Shown here: piece by piece, positions 40,798 to 51,636 of the stretch
Numbering within the stretch: the stretch's first letter is position 1
How the letters are laid out: each line of letters begins with the position of its first letter
The notes under the pieces: model-generated
The model's database searches: none
What the model was told of the DNA's origin: nothing
Seen by the model: the letters and a program-made list of their open reading frames with translations, nothing else
Made by a program: the position numbers and the translations under genes
Assembly (NCBI GenBank): GCA_021399435.1
Contig: JAJTUP010000091.1
Span: 62,001-126,000, forward strand
Source: Diaporthe sp. PMI_573
Taxonomy: Eukaryota; Ascomycota; Sordariomycetes; Diaporthales; Diaporthaceae
Direction: 5' to 3'
DNA length: 64,000 nucleotides

Positions 40798-42582
40798 TAC
40801 TATCGATCTGATGAGATTGCACGACTACCAGATGACAACCTTCCAGAACAACCGATCCCAGAATCAACTCAGCCAAGGAAGAGAGGAAGACCAAGGAAGC
40901 ACCCTGTACGATCCTCACCAAGACTCTTTCTCACCCAGAAAGAGAGGGACAACTATGAGTTAGCAGTCAAACTCCGTCTGGACAACATTATCACCACTCC
41001 AGGAGCCCCGTACGAAGAATCAGACGCCATGGAAATTGATGCCCTAGCAAACGAAGAAGTTTTTCGCTTCGTACGATACGACCCAGCAGTGTACAAGGCA
41101 CTGAGAGTCTACAAAACGCGTATGGTACGAGAGATCAAGAACAGGTCAACTAAACCAGTTGAAAAGTCAAGACTTGTCGTACAAGGCTATGGTGATGAAG
41201 GCAAAGAGATCATCCTTACCCAAGCACCTACAATTCAACGGATGAGCCAGCGCATGATTCTAGCCTTGGGACCAACCCTCGTACTATACTTTGGTGCAAA
41301 AGGGGAGCTACGAGATATCACCCAAGCATATACTCAGTCACATGACCCGCTCACAAGAACCATCATCGCGCAACTACCAGCAGAACTACGGGATAGATAC
41401 CCTCCGGACACAGTCCTTCTGATTGAGAAACCATTGTACGGCCTTGCCGAATCTGGCCTACATTGGTACAAGACCTACCATACTCACCATACTGAATCTC
41501 TGAAGATGTCAGTTTCCACGTACGATCCCTGCCTACTCTTTACTACGGAAGGCCCAGAATGCTTTGGGCTTGCAGGACTTCAGACAGACGACACTCTGAT
41601 CTTTGCTACTGCACGATTCTCGGAAAGGGAAGAAGAAGAGCTACAAAAGAAGAAGTTCCGTGCAAAGCCAAAGATAACCCTGGAGGAAAACACCCCAATC
41701 GACTTCAATGGCGGACGAATCCAAAAAGATGGGGACAACATAATCCTCACCCAGAAAGGCCAAGCAGACCAGCTTCGTACAATCAATACAGACGACAATG
41801 ATGCACCTCAACAATACGTCGCCCAACGTGCAAGAGGAGCATACATAGCCTCGACCTGTCAGCCAGAAGCATCGTACGACCTGTCAACAGCTGCACAAGT
41901 CAAGAACCCTGAGGAAAAGGACATGGAGACCTTAAATGTACGACTAGGGTGGCAAATAGAGAATCCTGAAAGAGGGCTGATCTACGTGCCACTTGAACTC
42001 GATCGTACGAAGATGTATATCTTCACAGATGGCTCGTTTGCAAACAACAAGGATCTCACATCACAGCTTGGATTCATCATCGTACTAGCTACGGAGACCA
42101 GCCGTACTGAGACCAATTTCGAGATCTTTGGAAACATCGTACACTGGAGCTCAACCAAGTGCAAAAGGGTAACACGAAGTGTACTGGCAAGTGAGCTGTA
42201 CGGCATGATGACGGGATTTGATAGTGGAATGGCACTTAGTACGACGCTAAACAGAATCATGGACTGTTTGGCTGTACCAAGAATCCCGGTGGTAATTTGC
42301 TCAGATTCACGATCTCTGTACGAATGCCTGGTGAAGCTGGGAACTACGGACGAGAAGAGACTTATGATAGACATCATGTCTCTCAGAGAATCGTACGAAA
42401 AGAAGGAAATCTCAGAAGTACGATGCATTGATGGCAGAGACAACCCAGCCGATGCTTGTACGAAGAAAACACCAAACTCAGCACTGGAACAACTCATCTC
42501 TACCAACAGACTGAAGATTAGGATCGAAGCGTATGTGGACCGACTAGACCAAAAGGACCAAGGGGAACAAAACAAGTCCTAA
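40798..42582 (+). pseudogene. Copia (Ty1) reverse transcriptase/RNase H remnant
   Basis: Open from about 40798, where the frame starts without a start codon. An AT-hook-like KRGRPRKHP occurs at ~40880. Then the Copia RT follows: LRVYKTRMVREIK and KSRLVVQGYGDEGKE, PTIQRMSQRM, RDITQAYTQS (catalytic first Asp), LLIEKPLYGLAESGLHW, and LQTDDTLIF at the position of the usual YVDD. RNase H follows: YIFTDGSFAN, TRSVLASELYGM, ICSDSRSLYECL, RDNPADACTKK; stop at 42582. Gag, protease and integrase are missing and no LTRs were found, so it is a 5'-truncated copy, although the RT-RH frame itself has no stop. The Copia class is certain. Confidence 0.88.
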
Positions 42583-42654
42583 AAACGCCATGTACGAGGT
42601 AGACAAGGGGAGGCCGAAAAAGGAACAAAAAGCATCTGGGGACCGTAATCGGAA

Positions 42655-42725
42655 GATCCAGCCGGGAGTTGAACCCGAGCCTCTGATCTCAATTGTCAGA
42701 ATCCTAACCGCTGGACCACTGGACC
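42655..42725 (-). tRNA. tRNA-like sequence (probable pseudogene or SINE head)
   Basis: The minus strand folds as a 71-nt cloverleaf: acceptor GGTCCAG/CTGGATC (7 bp, one G-T), D-arm GTCC/GGAT, a T-arm with loop TTCAACT, and a B box GGTTCAACTCC. The A box region is TGGTCCAGCGG. The anticodon arm is damaged: stem CTGAC/ATCAG has a C-A mismatch and the loop AATTGAG lacks the invariant T at position 33, so the nominal anticodon TTG is unreliable. The D-arm and body resemble fungal tRNA-Glu. It is framed by an 11-bp perfect inverted repeat AAGCATCTGGG (42630-42640 and 42740-42750). Confidence 0.55.
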
Positions 42726-42856
42726 GTGTGACCACGAGACCCAGATGCTTGAGACTCTGTGGAAGCTATGGCTTATATGGAAAAAGGGTGGCATGGACAG
42801 ATGGATGTACGATGAAGAAGCCGACATGGACAAAAGGACAGAGAGAGAAATCCTGA

Positions 42857-43100
42857 CATGGACTTCAGGACGCGCGAAAGGACCCAGTCATCCAAGCCAG
42901 GACTTGGAAGAAGGCTGTCATAGCACTTCAGGACGCACGAAAGAACCCTATCATCCAGGCCAGGACTTTGAAAAAGGTCATCATAGGACCCCAGGCGTGC
43001 GACAAAACCCCATCATCGAAGCCAAGGCACTTCAAAAGAAGCCGACATCAGGACCAAGGCGTACGAAGAAATCCATCATGACCTGGAAGGCAGCAAGTTG
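42857..43100 (+). repeat. Tandem repeat, ~63-bp units, 4 copies
   Basis: Four diverged units with the pattern TTCAGGACGCRCGAAAG..CC / ATCATCCAGGCCAGGACTT. In the + frame they give a 21-residue peptide repeat (TSGRxKxPxHPxQDxExGxH), continuing the open frame 42745-43101. I cannot tell whether it is translated. Confidence 0.75.
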
Positions 43101-43297
43101 AAAAGCACATCGCGCAAAAGGCCCACATGATATGGAAACATGATCACACAGAAATTGAGTTGAGAGAAGTTTGAATTTGATGTACGAAAAGATTCATCGT
43201 ACGAATAGAGTGGGAAGAGAGCCCACCGTCACTGGAAAACCATCGCACGAAGACCACCGCACCCCATCACCCAAAGAAACCCATTGTACGAGCCCAC

Positions 43298-43916
43298 CTA
43301 CTCAGAATCAGAGCCAATCACCTGGGCATTACGCCACGGGTCGATCACAGCAGGCTCTTCCTTCACCTCCATGTCCGAACCGCCCTCATCGTCCGAGCCG
43401 CTCTCATCGTCCGAATCGTCGCTATCATCGCTCGACGTAGACGGCTGATTGTCGTCATGATGTCCGCACAACCTGCCGTGCGACTGCCACACACACTCGG
43501 CGCAAGCACCACCGCAGAACCCATCCAGGCGTACGCAGCTCTCAAAGCGACGGGTAACACGCGGGTTGTTACACTTCTGAGAACAGCGACCGGCCACATT
43601 GCCGCGCGACTGAATGATCACCGCACGGAAGTAGCCCTCGCGACGCACGATCTTAGCCCAAGCCTCCTGCATGGTGTCGCCGTCAGCCATTCGTACGGAA
43701 ATGTCGACCGAAACCTGACGACAGGCGCTGCGCTCCTCATCCTGCCGTACGGGTCAGCAAACGCATGAAAAGCTTGGGAGGAAGTTTTGTACGAACGCTG
43801 GTGCACATCGCGAGCATGAAGGCGCGAAGCGCGCGAGAGGAGGTCGGGATGTTCAACCAGTTGACCCCATTGAACTGGTCGACGGTAAGGCCGAAAAGGT
43901 TTGGGACGGCAGCCAT
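43298..43916 (-). CDS. Cys-rich DUF3716-like protein
   Basis: Suggested model: exon 1 43916-43797 (ATG, 40 codons, VPNLFGLTVDQFNGVNW) and exon 2 43741-43298, joined by a 55-nt intron (GTTCGT...CTGAC...GGCAG) in phase 0, 187 residues. The central part has a Cys/Arg pattern (RCSQKCNNPRVTRRFESCVR ... GACAECVWQSHGRLC), like the fungal DUF3716 zinc-binding module (GxCxNCxxxxxxxxC). The C-terminus is Ser/Asp-rich and acidic. DUF3716 proteins are abundant and uncharacterised in ascomycetes. The donor is weak, so exon 1 is less certain than exon 2. The gene shares the GTACG-rich composition of the Copia remnant next to it. Confidence 0.5.
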
Positions 43917-46330
43917 CGTGCAATGAGGATAGTGGTAAGTAGAAAAAGAAGTTTTTGAGATGCTGAAACGTACGACGATACACACGAGAAGGTGTGTGTG
44001 TGTGTATGTGTGGGTGTCGTACGTTGAAGAGGGAAGAAAGAGAGGGTGCGAAAGAAGGCAAGTCGCCGACGGGTTTTGAGATGGGCACAGCTGGCCTGTG
44101 CACACAACAGAACCGTACGGGTGACTCACTGGGTTGAAGGCATTTCCTATGTTCTTTCCTTATTCAGATGGTCATCGTGCAAGAGTGAAGCAACCGAAGG
44201 GCTGGTTGAAAGGCAAGCGGCGTTGGAAGAAAGGGTTTCCCACCGTACGTGAAGGAACCCATTTTGCACGACAAAAAGCACGGAGAAAGGCAGCTCAACC
44301 TGCCTACTCAAAAGTCAAGGTTCATGGAAGGGAGGACCACTTGTACGAACAGTTCAACCTGTTCGTCGCCCATCATGCTTGCGTACGGCATCACAAGAAA
44401 AAACTGCCAGTGTTGCAATAGCACTCAGTCTCGCCGTACGCTTATGCCGAAGGCTTGGTTAGATGACTAAGCCAGCCTCCTTGGCACAGGCGTACTTATC
44501 ACGTCTGCCGCGCGGAGAGCCTCCCTTTTGTTTCTAGCTAGAGAGCAGTAATGAATGAATAACCAACCAACCCACCGCCTAACCGCGAACCACGTACGTA
44601 CGTACAAAGCCCATTCAACAGGTTCCTCTCAATACGCCCATAGACCGGTTCCTTTACCTTCCCTATATAGACGGCCACGTAGTCCTCTTCCCCAACCCAG
44701 ACGTCCCGGCTACGGATGTCGAAATCGAATTGCTGCGCGCCCTTTTACAGACGATGATCCAGCCCGTTATCGAGGAGCGACAAGCCTCCCGCGGCAGTAG
44801 CCGTCATTATGGTCTGAGTTTCTGGGAGGCGCATAGTGCTATGGGCTTCTCACTGAGTGGGAAAAACTGAGTGGGCAAAGCAGACTGAGACGGCCTCAGC
44901 CGTAGGGGCCCGCAATGTTAAATGTGGTACTCCTTATCTCCAACCCATGCAACAAGGTATGTTTGGACGTGAGTCGTTTGGACACGCATCGGCAGGGAGC
45001 TCTTGTCATTGCTCACAAGACGGGAAGTTGCAAAAGCACAGCACCCCTGACTAATGATATTTGTCCCGCGCCTCACGCCGAAGTCCCAATGTCCTTATAG
45101 TCTGTATTTTTTGGAAGTACTTTAGTTGGACAAAAGTATATATGCAAAAGCGTAAAAATACAGTATATACGTTTGAAAGCACTATAGGACAGTACATAAT
45201 TTGCCTTTACTTTTAGAAACGGTGTGGTAGTAGCGGCTATATAAATAATTAATATGTCCTGCTCCTTTTTCACTTTACGCCTATGGCCGGAAAGCTTCCC
45301 TTTCTGAGAAAAAGTACAAAGTGCTAGTTTTACACTCCCTCGGTAGCCTTGTCGCAAATTTTATTTTCTCCTGCTAAACGCTACTCACGAAGCTTGCTCG
45401 ACCTTATCAGCTGGCAACGTGGCCAATGCAGCGAACCCAGCGCTTCTTCCGTCGGCTGAATCTCAGAGCTCATGGCCGCAAAGGCAAGGCTGAGCGGAAT
45501 CAGGGAAAAACCATATGCCGCCTCCGCAACACTTCCATAGTACATAACACTGTAGTAAGGGATGGCACCTCCTAAGCCGAGTCGGTCTCATAGCGTCCGA
45601 CACGGTCCGCAGCGTATCCTCCAATGGAAACCAATATGAGGCCATGGATTGTTTGGCAAACTGAGTATTTTCCGAGCCTGGTCGGATTGATCGCAGTCGC
45701 AAGGCCCAGTATAGCCACCGGGGTGGTAGCGACGGCCGAGATAATTGCAATGTGAAGCGTGAACACCTGAAACGCCAGAATTTAAGTTGCGTGGCTTCTG
45801 TGATCGGTGGCTGTACCAGGTATCCCAAAAGATGAAAAGGAAAATCAATAACGAGAAGGTTGAATATTCGGATCGCTACAGTAAAGGGCGAAAAATCGTA
45901 CTATAGTCAGTCGGTCTCAGAAGTGGTCTGCGGCTGTTCCTAACAAAGTACAGTTATGTGCAAAACTAGCCTCCGCTTTGGCATTGTTCCCTTTTATAAA
46001 AGTTGGGTGGGGAACTTTTTAGTACAAATCTGTACTTTGGCTAGCCCCTAAATAAAGGGTGCTGTGGCGGATGATCCAAGTACTCTCTAGTATGCATAAG
46101 TATAGGCACCACACTAGAAAACTTACACCCCCGCACCGACAGTGCGAGTCATTCTTGTCGGTATGCCGGCCATCGATTTAAATATTGCTCGATTCCCCCG
46201 CCAAACGCACGCCAGCGCCGCTGCAAATACCGCCACAAGTACTTCTTTCAGTCATCCATTCCTGCAAATTTCGCGAATAGCCTCAACATATATCCGCAGT
46301 TACTGTATTTCGTCACCTACACTTGCCACA
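43917..46330. other. Gene-poor stretch with short remnants
   Basis: GTACG-rich to about 44610, then ordinary composition. A + frame at ~44660-44870 (LPYIDGHVVLFPNPDVPATD ... HYGLSFWEAHSAM, then stop) looks like an exon remnant of an unknown protein. The minus frames 45463-45848 include a hydrophobic segment (FTLHIAIISAVATTPVAILG) shifted between frames, like a decayed membrane protein. Neither is supported as a gene. Confidence 0.35.
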
Positions 46331-46339
46331 ATGCATGTG

Positions 46340-47605
46340 CATCGGTGTCATGCCGATTTTCATGTGATGAGGAGACATTCAAAAGCACTACATTAATTGT
46401 CACCTTCTTCAAGAAGTCGAAACTGCAGTTGGCTCGATTGAGAGAGGCACAAAAGGCAGCTTGGGGCCACCATAAGGCGTTTTTATCCGCGTGGGTCTTT
46501 AAGTTTTTCTGACTCCTAGCTATAACTAACCGCTCGCTTTAGTGTAATCACACGCTGGGGCAGCCAGTTCAATGCTTTGCGGTCAGTTTTACGCTGTAAA
46601 GAGCCTCTCCAAACATACGCTCGCCGTCCTGACGTGAGGGCAGAGCTAGCCTCCGGGTCTCTCGAGCTTCTTCCGAGGGTGCTGGAGTCTGTCAATAACC
46701 CTCACTTCTGGATACGCCTAGAGACTGTTTTGGCTATAATTAAGCCTGTCAGCAGTCGTCAGCATGCCTCAGAAGCCGATCGGGCTCACATCGGCCATGT
46801 GATTCCTCGTTGGCTGGAGATTAAAGCAGAATGGAAAGCACTTGACGATTCTCAGCAACATAAAGACGTGAATTTCAGCGAGCTGTATTCCGTATGGTTA
46901 AACCGGATGGACAAACAGACATATGATATTCATTATGCAGGATTTGCATTAAGGCCTGACACAGTCGGGACTAAGCTTGAAGAACAGCTGATGATGAAAG
47001 TGCTTCGGTTCTTTAAGTCAGCAGTCAATCCTGCTGACTACCTTCATGTTGTTCGAGAATTTAACCACTTCCGAGCACAATCGGGCGGCCAGTTTGCTGC
47101 GGGAGGCTTAGTCTATTCAAAAGAATGGACGCCATTAGATGCTTGGATGCTTCTTGATAACCAGGGCAGCAAGCTGGCTACACTTGCTGTCCGAATCTTT
47201 GGAACCATAGCCAATTCAGTTCCCTCAGAGAGATCATTCTCGGCGGTTAACTTCCTCCACAGCAAGGCACGCAACAGGCTCACACCAGCCAACGCTGACA
47301 AGTTGGCGTTCATCTACATGAACGAACGGGTGCTAGAGAGGATAACACAGTCTCAGAATCAACCTCTTGATCATCGAAATGAGGTTGATTCTACGGTGGT
47401 TAGCTGGGAAGATTTGACAGAAGACGGTTGGCTTACTCTCGAAGATACGTATATGGAAATCCATTGCGCATCAAGTCTGGAAGTTGACGCTGTTATCGGC
47501 GAGTTCAATCACCAACCCGCCTCCGACGGAGAAGAGACAGTTGTGGACACATTTGAGGTCCAAGATGGGTCAGAGAGCGAAGGAACGGGGAAAAAGTTGA
47601 CCTAA
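46340..47605 (+). pseudogene. hAT-4 transposase, C-terminal part
   Basis: Exon from about 46340 to 46490 (SCDEETFKSTTLIVTFFKKS ... GHHKAFLSA), an intron 46491-46542 (GTGGGT...CTAAC...TTTAG, 52 nt) that completes the codon in frame, then VITRWGSQFNALRSVL and on to the TAA at 47603-47605. The C-terminus has the hAT dimerisation domain (RIFGTIANSVPSERSFSAVN, ~residue 270). The catalytic first half and DNA-binding domain are missing, so it is a deletion derivative. It belongs to a different hAT branch from hAT-1 to hAT-3. Confidence 0.8.
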
Positions 47606-47766
47606 TTTGGCTTGGTTATTTGTATTTTATGACCCTTGGGCAGCTTCATATACGGGTAGTTATATTGCAATAAAAAGCGCGCTTTTTATTCGGAATAAAA
47701 AGCTGCTTCATTATAATAAAAAGCAGTTTAATACACATGTGTATTAAACACGTGCCCATCCCTAGC
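47606..47766 (+). repeat. hAT-4 3' terminal region with palindrome
   Basis: Repeated AATAAAAAGC motifs are followed by a 24-bp perfect palindrome (47726-47749, centred on ACATGT) and GTGCCCATCCCTAG. The complement of that end, GGGATGGGCAC, is the TIR core also seen at 3011 and 5921. The left TIR partner was not found. Confidence 0.6.
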
Positions 47767-48214
47767 CCCGGGGGATATGCCAGGTCCTGGAAGCCTCTCG
47801 GGCTGGCATCCCATCCCTGACCGCCACGATGGCGTCATGCAGCTCAGATTCGGTATACACATTCATGATCACTGGATCGATGTCTGGAAGAAGTTTGGTG
47901 ATCAAAAAAAAAAATCTCTCATAGAGAAATGATTAAGTTTATATAGAGTGGGGGCAGACGCGTGCACGCGTGAACGCGGGTGTGGGGCGGGCGGGAACGG
48001 GTGCAGCCACGTTAGTGGTGACAGTATCCTCCATTTCGTCCTTTGTTATGGCCTGATATTTCAACAAATTAGACCCATGGATCAGCCATCATTGTATAGT
48101 TGAGTCTTTTAGAACCTGCATGATTCTCTCTGTTTTCCTTAGTAACTGATCCTGAGTTTGACAGTGCGAAAGATAACATCCCCAGCCTAACGGATATCAT
48201 AATTTTGGCATTTA
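47767..48214. other. Gap without gene
   Basis: Includes a poly-A run at 47905 and a GC-rich ACGCGTGCACGCGTGAACGCG stretch. No gene seen. Confidence 0.4.
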
Positions 48215-48570
48215 GTGTCCATTGTGGCTGGAACCTTCTTTGAGAACCCCAATAGACCCAGCTCGGATGTCGCCGCTCGCCCGGTCGTCAGCAGATTGAT
48301 TCCCTTACCCACAATCTTCCAGGTATCTGGTAATAATAAAGAGTGCCATACACCATATGACAGCTCGCCTAAGAACAAGCACTGGGCAAACTACTCAGTA
48401 ATGTCTTGCGTAGGACTGTCGTTTAGGTTTTCGCGAAACGAGGTCAACCTTACGGAAAAACAACTCCTCTTCCTGCTCGATTGGGACTTACGCATCACGG
48501 AGGAGGATCTGTGCCGTGAGCTGGATCCTTTCCTAGAGCCCATCAGGATAGGGCTTGCTAGTTGCAAGTT
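48215..48570 (+). pseudogene. PHO85-type (Pcl-like) cyclin relic
   Basis: The frame contains DSSPKNKHWANYSVMSC followed by FSRNEVNLTEKQLLFLLDWDLRITEEDL and ELDPFLEPIR, the middle and end of the cyclin box in fungal Pcl1-like cyclins (KYLNDSSxxNxxWA ... LLDWxLRxTxEDLYxxLxPFLxPIR). Preceding residues (AARPVVSRLIPLP) also fit the box order, but the helices before DSSP are missing or scrambled. The sequence after FLEPIR shows no further cyclin features. It is a broken fragment of a cell-cycle or phosphate-signalling cyclin. Confidence 0.6.
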
Positions 48571-49038
48571 GTCGCCCCGCCGTTGTCATTGCTCGCGTCT
48601 GGCGGCCCAAACTCTGGCTTCTGGTCCGCATCGTTGTCCGGGTTGCAAGTCCCGGAGGCGACCGATGACCTTAAATTCAAACAAAAGCAAATTCACAAGG
48701 TGTCCGCCTCTGTGTGTTAGCTCCTTTGGCTCAGGTCGAAAGACTTTTCTTGTTGACGGAAAACAGAGAATTTGCTGGAGGATAACGGGGCCTAAGAGTG
48801 TGGCAGCCCGCTAGCCCAATTGGGCTAGCTGGGATGAAGATGACCAAGGTGGGTAACCAATGCCAGGTAGTGAAGACGCACATACATGTGACCTTAATCC
48901 CTGCTAGCTCACGAACTTATTTCGGCCCGCCACCGCATTTAGAGCTCGTCCCCGCTCCCAACGTTGTCCCAACGCGCCGCCCATTCTATTTCCTCCTGTG
49001 CACATTATCACCTTCCTTGTGCCCGCAACGATTTAGAC

Positions 49039-49547
49039 ATGACCATTGAGTCCTACAGCCTTTTCAGGGCTAAAAACATCGGTTATCTCAAGCTCAGCGC
49101 AAATGTCTCCATCGCTGATGGCAAGAGCCGCCTCCCTGGGACCCTCTTCCTGCGCGGGCGTTGTCGCCATTCTCGTAGCTCATCCCGGACGACGCCGACG
49201 CGCTGGATGAGGCCTATGTACTGCTGACTGTCCAGCCGCGCACCCCCACCGACAGCCTGAGCTTCGTGGAGCTGCCCGAAGGAATGATGGACGGGGACAG
49301 CAACTTCGCCGGCGTCGCGGCCAAGGAGATCGAGGAGGAGCTCGGAATAGTCATCAATCAGACCGAGCTGATCTGCCTGACGGACAAGGTTGGCGAGACC
49401 GGGCGCGCGCGGAACGCCACTAAGGAAGCCGCTATTGGCAGCGACAGCAAGCCCGAATCGGTTGGGGCTGAGAACGTTCCGTTCGCCCTGGCCCCCTCCA
49501 GCGGTGGCTGCGACGAGTATATCAATACCTTCTCGTACGAGACCTAG
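49039..49547 (+). pseudogene. Nudix hydrolase (ADP-sugar pyrophosphatase-like), frameshifted
   Basis: From the ATG at 49039 the frame reads IGYLKLSANVSIADGKSRLPGTLFLRG, then shifts near 49160 to GVVAILVAHP, and shifts again near 49190 to DDADALDEAYVLLTVQPRTP and VELPEGMMDGDSNFAGVAAKEI. The last segment holds the Nudix box (G...AAKEIEEELG), which binds metal and pyrophosphate. This fungal family hydrolyses ADP-sugars or related nucleotides. After GETGRARNATKEA the frame goes on to 49547 with no sure homology. Two frame changes in 40 bases make it non-functional. Confidence 0.65.
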
Positions 49548-49579
49548 TGATCCGGTACATAACTAACGCGATATAGGAT

Positions 49580-49915
49580 TATGTATCGGCAGATCAGCTT
49601 CCTTCAAAGGTCGTGGTAAAAATCTGGAAAGACGGGAAATTGTCCGACTCTGCGGCACTAATTCCGATAGACAATGCCGCGGTAGAAAGAGCTATGGCAC
49701 AATATGAGTCGCGTGGCTATTACTTATTTAATGTAAAGGGGCGCGCCTTGAAACCTGACGGGTGTTACAAGGAAGCTGTGGGTAACGGAGCGCGAACAAT
49801 CGTCCTTAGTAGAACGGAGGAAGTCGATCGCCGAATGGTAGCTGCTATAGATAAGTGGCTTAGATCCGGAAAAAAGGTGGCACTAAAGAGGAAGCTAGCA
49901 GACCGAACAGGCTGA
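49580..49915 (+). CDS. Unknown protein exon
   Basis: An acceptor-like CTAACGCGATATAG (to 49577) precedes an open frame: DYVSADQLPSKVVVKIWKDG ... ESRGYYLFNVKGRALKP ... RTIVLSRTEEVDRRMVAAID, ending at 49915. The composition is clearly protein-like, but no family is recognised and no start lies upstream in frame. Probably the terminal exon of a fragment. Confidence 0.35.
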   Translation, partial: YVSADQLPSKVVVKIWKDGKLSDSAALIPIDNAAVERAMAQYESRGYYLFNVKGRALKPDGCYKEAVGNGARTIVLSRTEEVDRRMVAAIDKWLRSGKKVALKRKLADRTG

Positions 49916-49919
49916 GGAC

Positions 49920-50817
49920 GCGCTTGTTCCTAAGTACTCATTAAGGACAGGATGAACGCTAATGATGGACTTCTCAATCTCACGACTAGTCACACCCAAC
50001 CAAATTCAGGACCCCTCGGGCCATTTTGAATGCTTAATGTCACAGATCTAGACTGCTGCCTCGGATCATGGGACCGAATGACTCAGCATATGGCGTGCAG
50101 GTCGCTCTCGCGACGTCCATTCTCTCCTTTTCTCTCTTTGCGCTACGTCTTGTATCTAGAGCTTACCCTAGCCTGTCTCTACAATTGATATTCTGTTTTG
50201 AAGCAGACATACACTTAACATACACCGCTCTCAGGCCCAGAATGTGGGCTCGCCAGGCGAGGGCAGGTGATATGTAAGCCCGTTTCTGGGTCGCCCCGCC
50301 CCAAAAATGGTACAAAGGCCACTTGGCCCAGGATTCGGGCCAATTTGTAGCTTGCTTAAAATAGCCGAACAGAATCGGTCTGGCGCAGGGTACTGAGAAC
50401 CACGTCAGACTTTGACACACTTTATGGCCGAACATCGCTCCGGGGTCCAGAATGTGGACATGTAAGGCGCGCGCACGTGATATGTGGGCCTGGTTCTGGG
50501 TCACCCCAAATGGCCATGTTCTGGACCGCCTCTTGTTCTTGAATTGGATTTCGAAATTCCCAGAATTGGTCCTGAAGGACAGTCAGCCTCAAAAAATTTA
50601 CAGGTAGGACATTGACACGTGTTCCAATTCGAGCTTTCTTGTGACTTGCTGCAAACAGCAGGGTGGTAACCATGTGTGGTGACATGCATGGCTCGGCTCG
50701 GCCCGCAACAATCAAAAGAGCATGGACGGCGCGGGAACCAGCAGCTTCCGGACAACCAAAAGACGCTACCGAAACCTTAAAACGTACATGTGCATCGTTG
50801 GGCTAGCCAAGACTAAG
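49920..50817. repeat. Gene-free stretch with a ~209-bp diverged direct duplication
   Basis: 50224-50300 (CAGAATGTGG, GGTGATATGT, CTGGGTCGCCCC) recurs at 50433-50510 (CAGAATGTGG, CGTGATATGT, CTGGGTCACCCC), and following sequence is also loosely similar. No gene. Confidence 0.5.
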
Positions 50818-51636
50818 CTACTGTCCCCCTTCAAACTCCACAATCCGTGCACGGCTTATGTCCGCCTCCTTCTCCCAGGAATTATCACCACCCGGGCCTT
50901 TCCATTCCACAAGGTATTCAATCCTCCCATGTCGGGCTCTCTTCCCCAGTAACCGCTCAATCGCAAAGTGGTTCCCTTCATAACTCGCCTCGAACTCGTC
51001 CACCAGCTCAGCGCCTATGTCTCTCCGCTTCTCCCATGTGCTATCCTTGTCGTGAAAGCCTTTCCACTTCACGAGGTACCAAGTCGTCCCACCTCGAGTC
51101 CATTTGCCGAGCAGCATGTCAACTTCCCATACGTTTCCCTCGGCATCTATCGGGATCGGCTGGCTTGCTGCTTTGCTGCCGGGGGCCGAACCGGTCATTG
51201 TTGTTTTCTTGTGTCCAGTCTCGGAGCCGAGTGCCTGGGAAGTGCCGTCGGATAGAGAGGACAGAGAGGACAGAGAGGTATCAGTGATGGAACATGAATC
51301 CCAAACACTGCTTCCTTGGCTCCCGGAGCATGAACAGGAACTGCTGGGTGGTATTGGCGTCCGTCTTGTGAAATCCTGTCCGTAGCTTGGCACAAGCATC
51401 TCAGGTGCCGGCTCAGGACTCCGAAGTTCGTACGGCGGTAGGTGATGGGTAGCGAATTGACTCCATGGCGGCAAGGTCTTCACCTCCGTGAATGGGTAAA
51501 AAAAAGAAGAATTGCTCGGAGTATGGAAGGGGGGCGACCAAGACATCGGCTCGAGGTATGGTTGAAATGCATATGGAGAACTTTCGAGACTCTGTACTGG
51601 TAGAGGTACCTCGACAGGGAGAAACGAAGCGCCCAT
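50818..51636 (-). CDS. Double-chromodomain protein
   Basis: From the ATG at 51636, 272 residues. The N-terminal ~165 residues are Pro/Ser-rich and disordered. Two chromodomains follow in tandem: first VWEVDMLLGKWTRGGTTWYL / VKWKGFHDKDSTWEKRRDIG (~180-225), second HFAIERLLGKRARHGRIEYL / VEWKGPGGDNSWEKEADI (~230-272), ending almost at the stop. The aromatic positions expected to cage methyl-lysine are largely kept (W, W-K-G). No chromoshadow, helicase or integrase domain is attached. An upstream exon from 51972 (QWTFLGQNWRPYL...) could be joined by a GTCTCC...ACACAG intron in frame, giving a longer Pro-rich N-terminus. Heterochromatin reading is likely from the fold; the partner is unknown. Confidence 0.7.
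   Translation of the reverse strand: MGASFLPVEVPLPVQSLESSPYAFQPYLEPMSWSPPFHTPSNSSFFYPFTEVKTLPPWSQFATHHLPPYELRSPEPAPEMLVPSYGQDFTRRTPIPPSSSCSCSGSQGSSVWDSCSITDTSLSSLSSLSDGTSQALGSETGHKKTTMTGSAPGSKAASQPIPIDAEGNVWEVDMLLGKWTRGGTTWYLVKWKGFHDKDSTWEKRRDIGAELVDEFEASYEGNHFAIERLLGKRARHGRIEYLVEWKGPGGDNSWEKEADISRARIVEFEGGQ

Noticed and set aside
45463..45848. Membrane-protein gene (cytochrome b561-like hydrophobic segment)
   Set aside because: Hydrophobic stretches are split over two frames, with no conserved His pattern that can be trusted.
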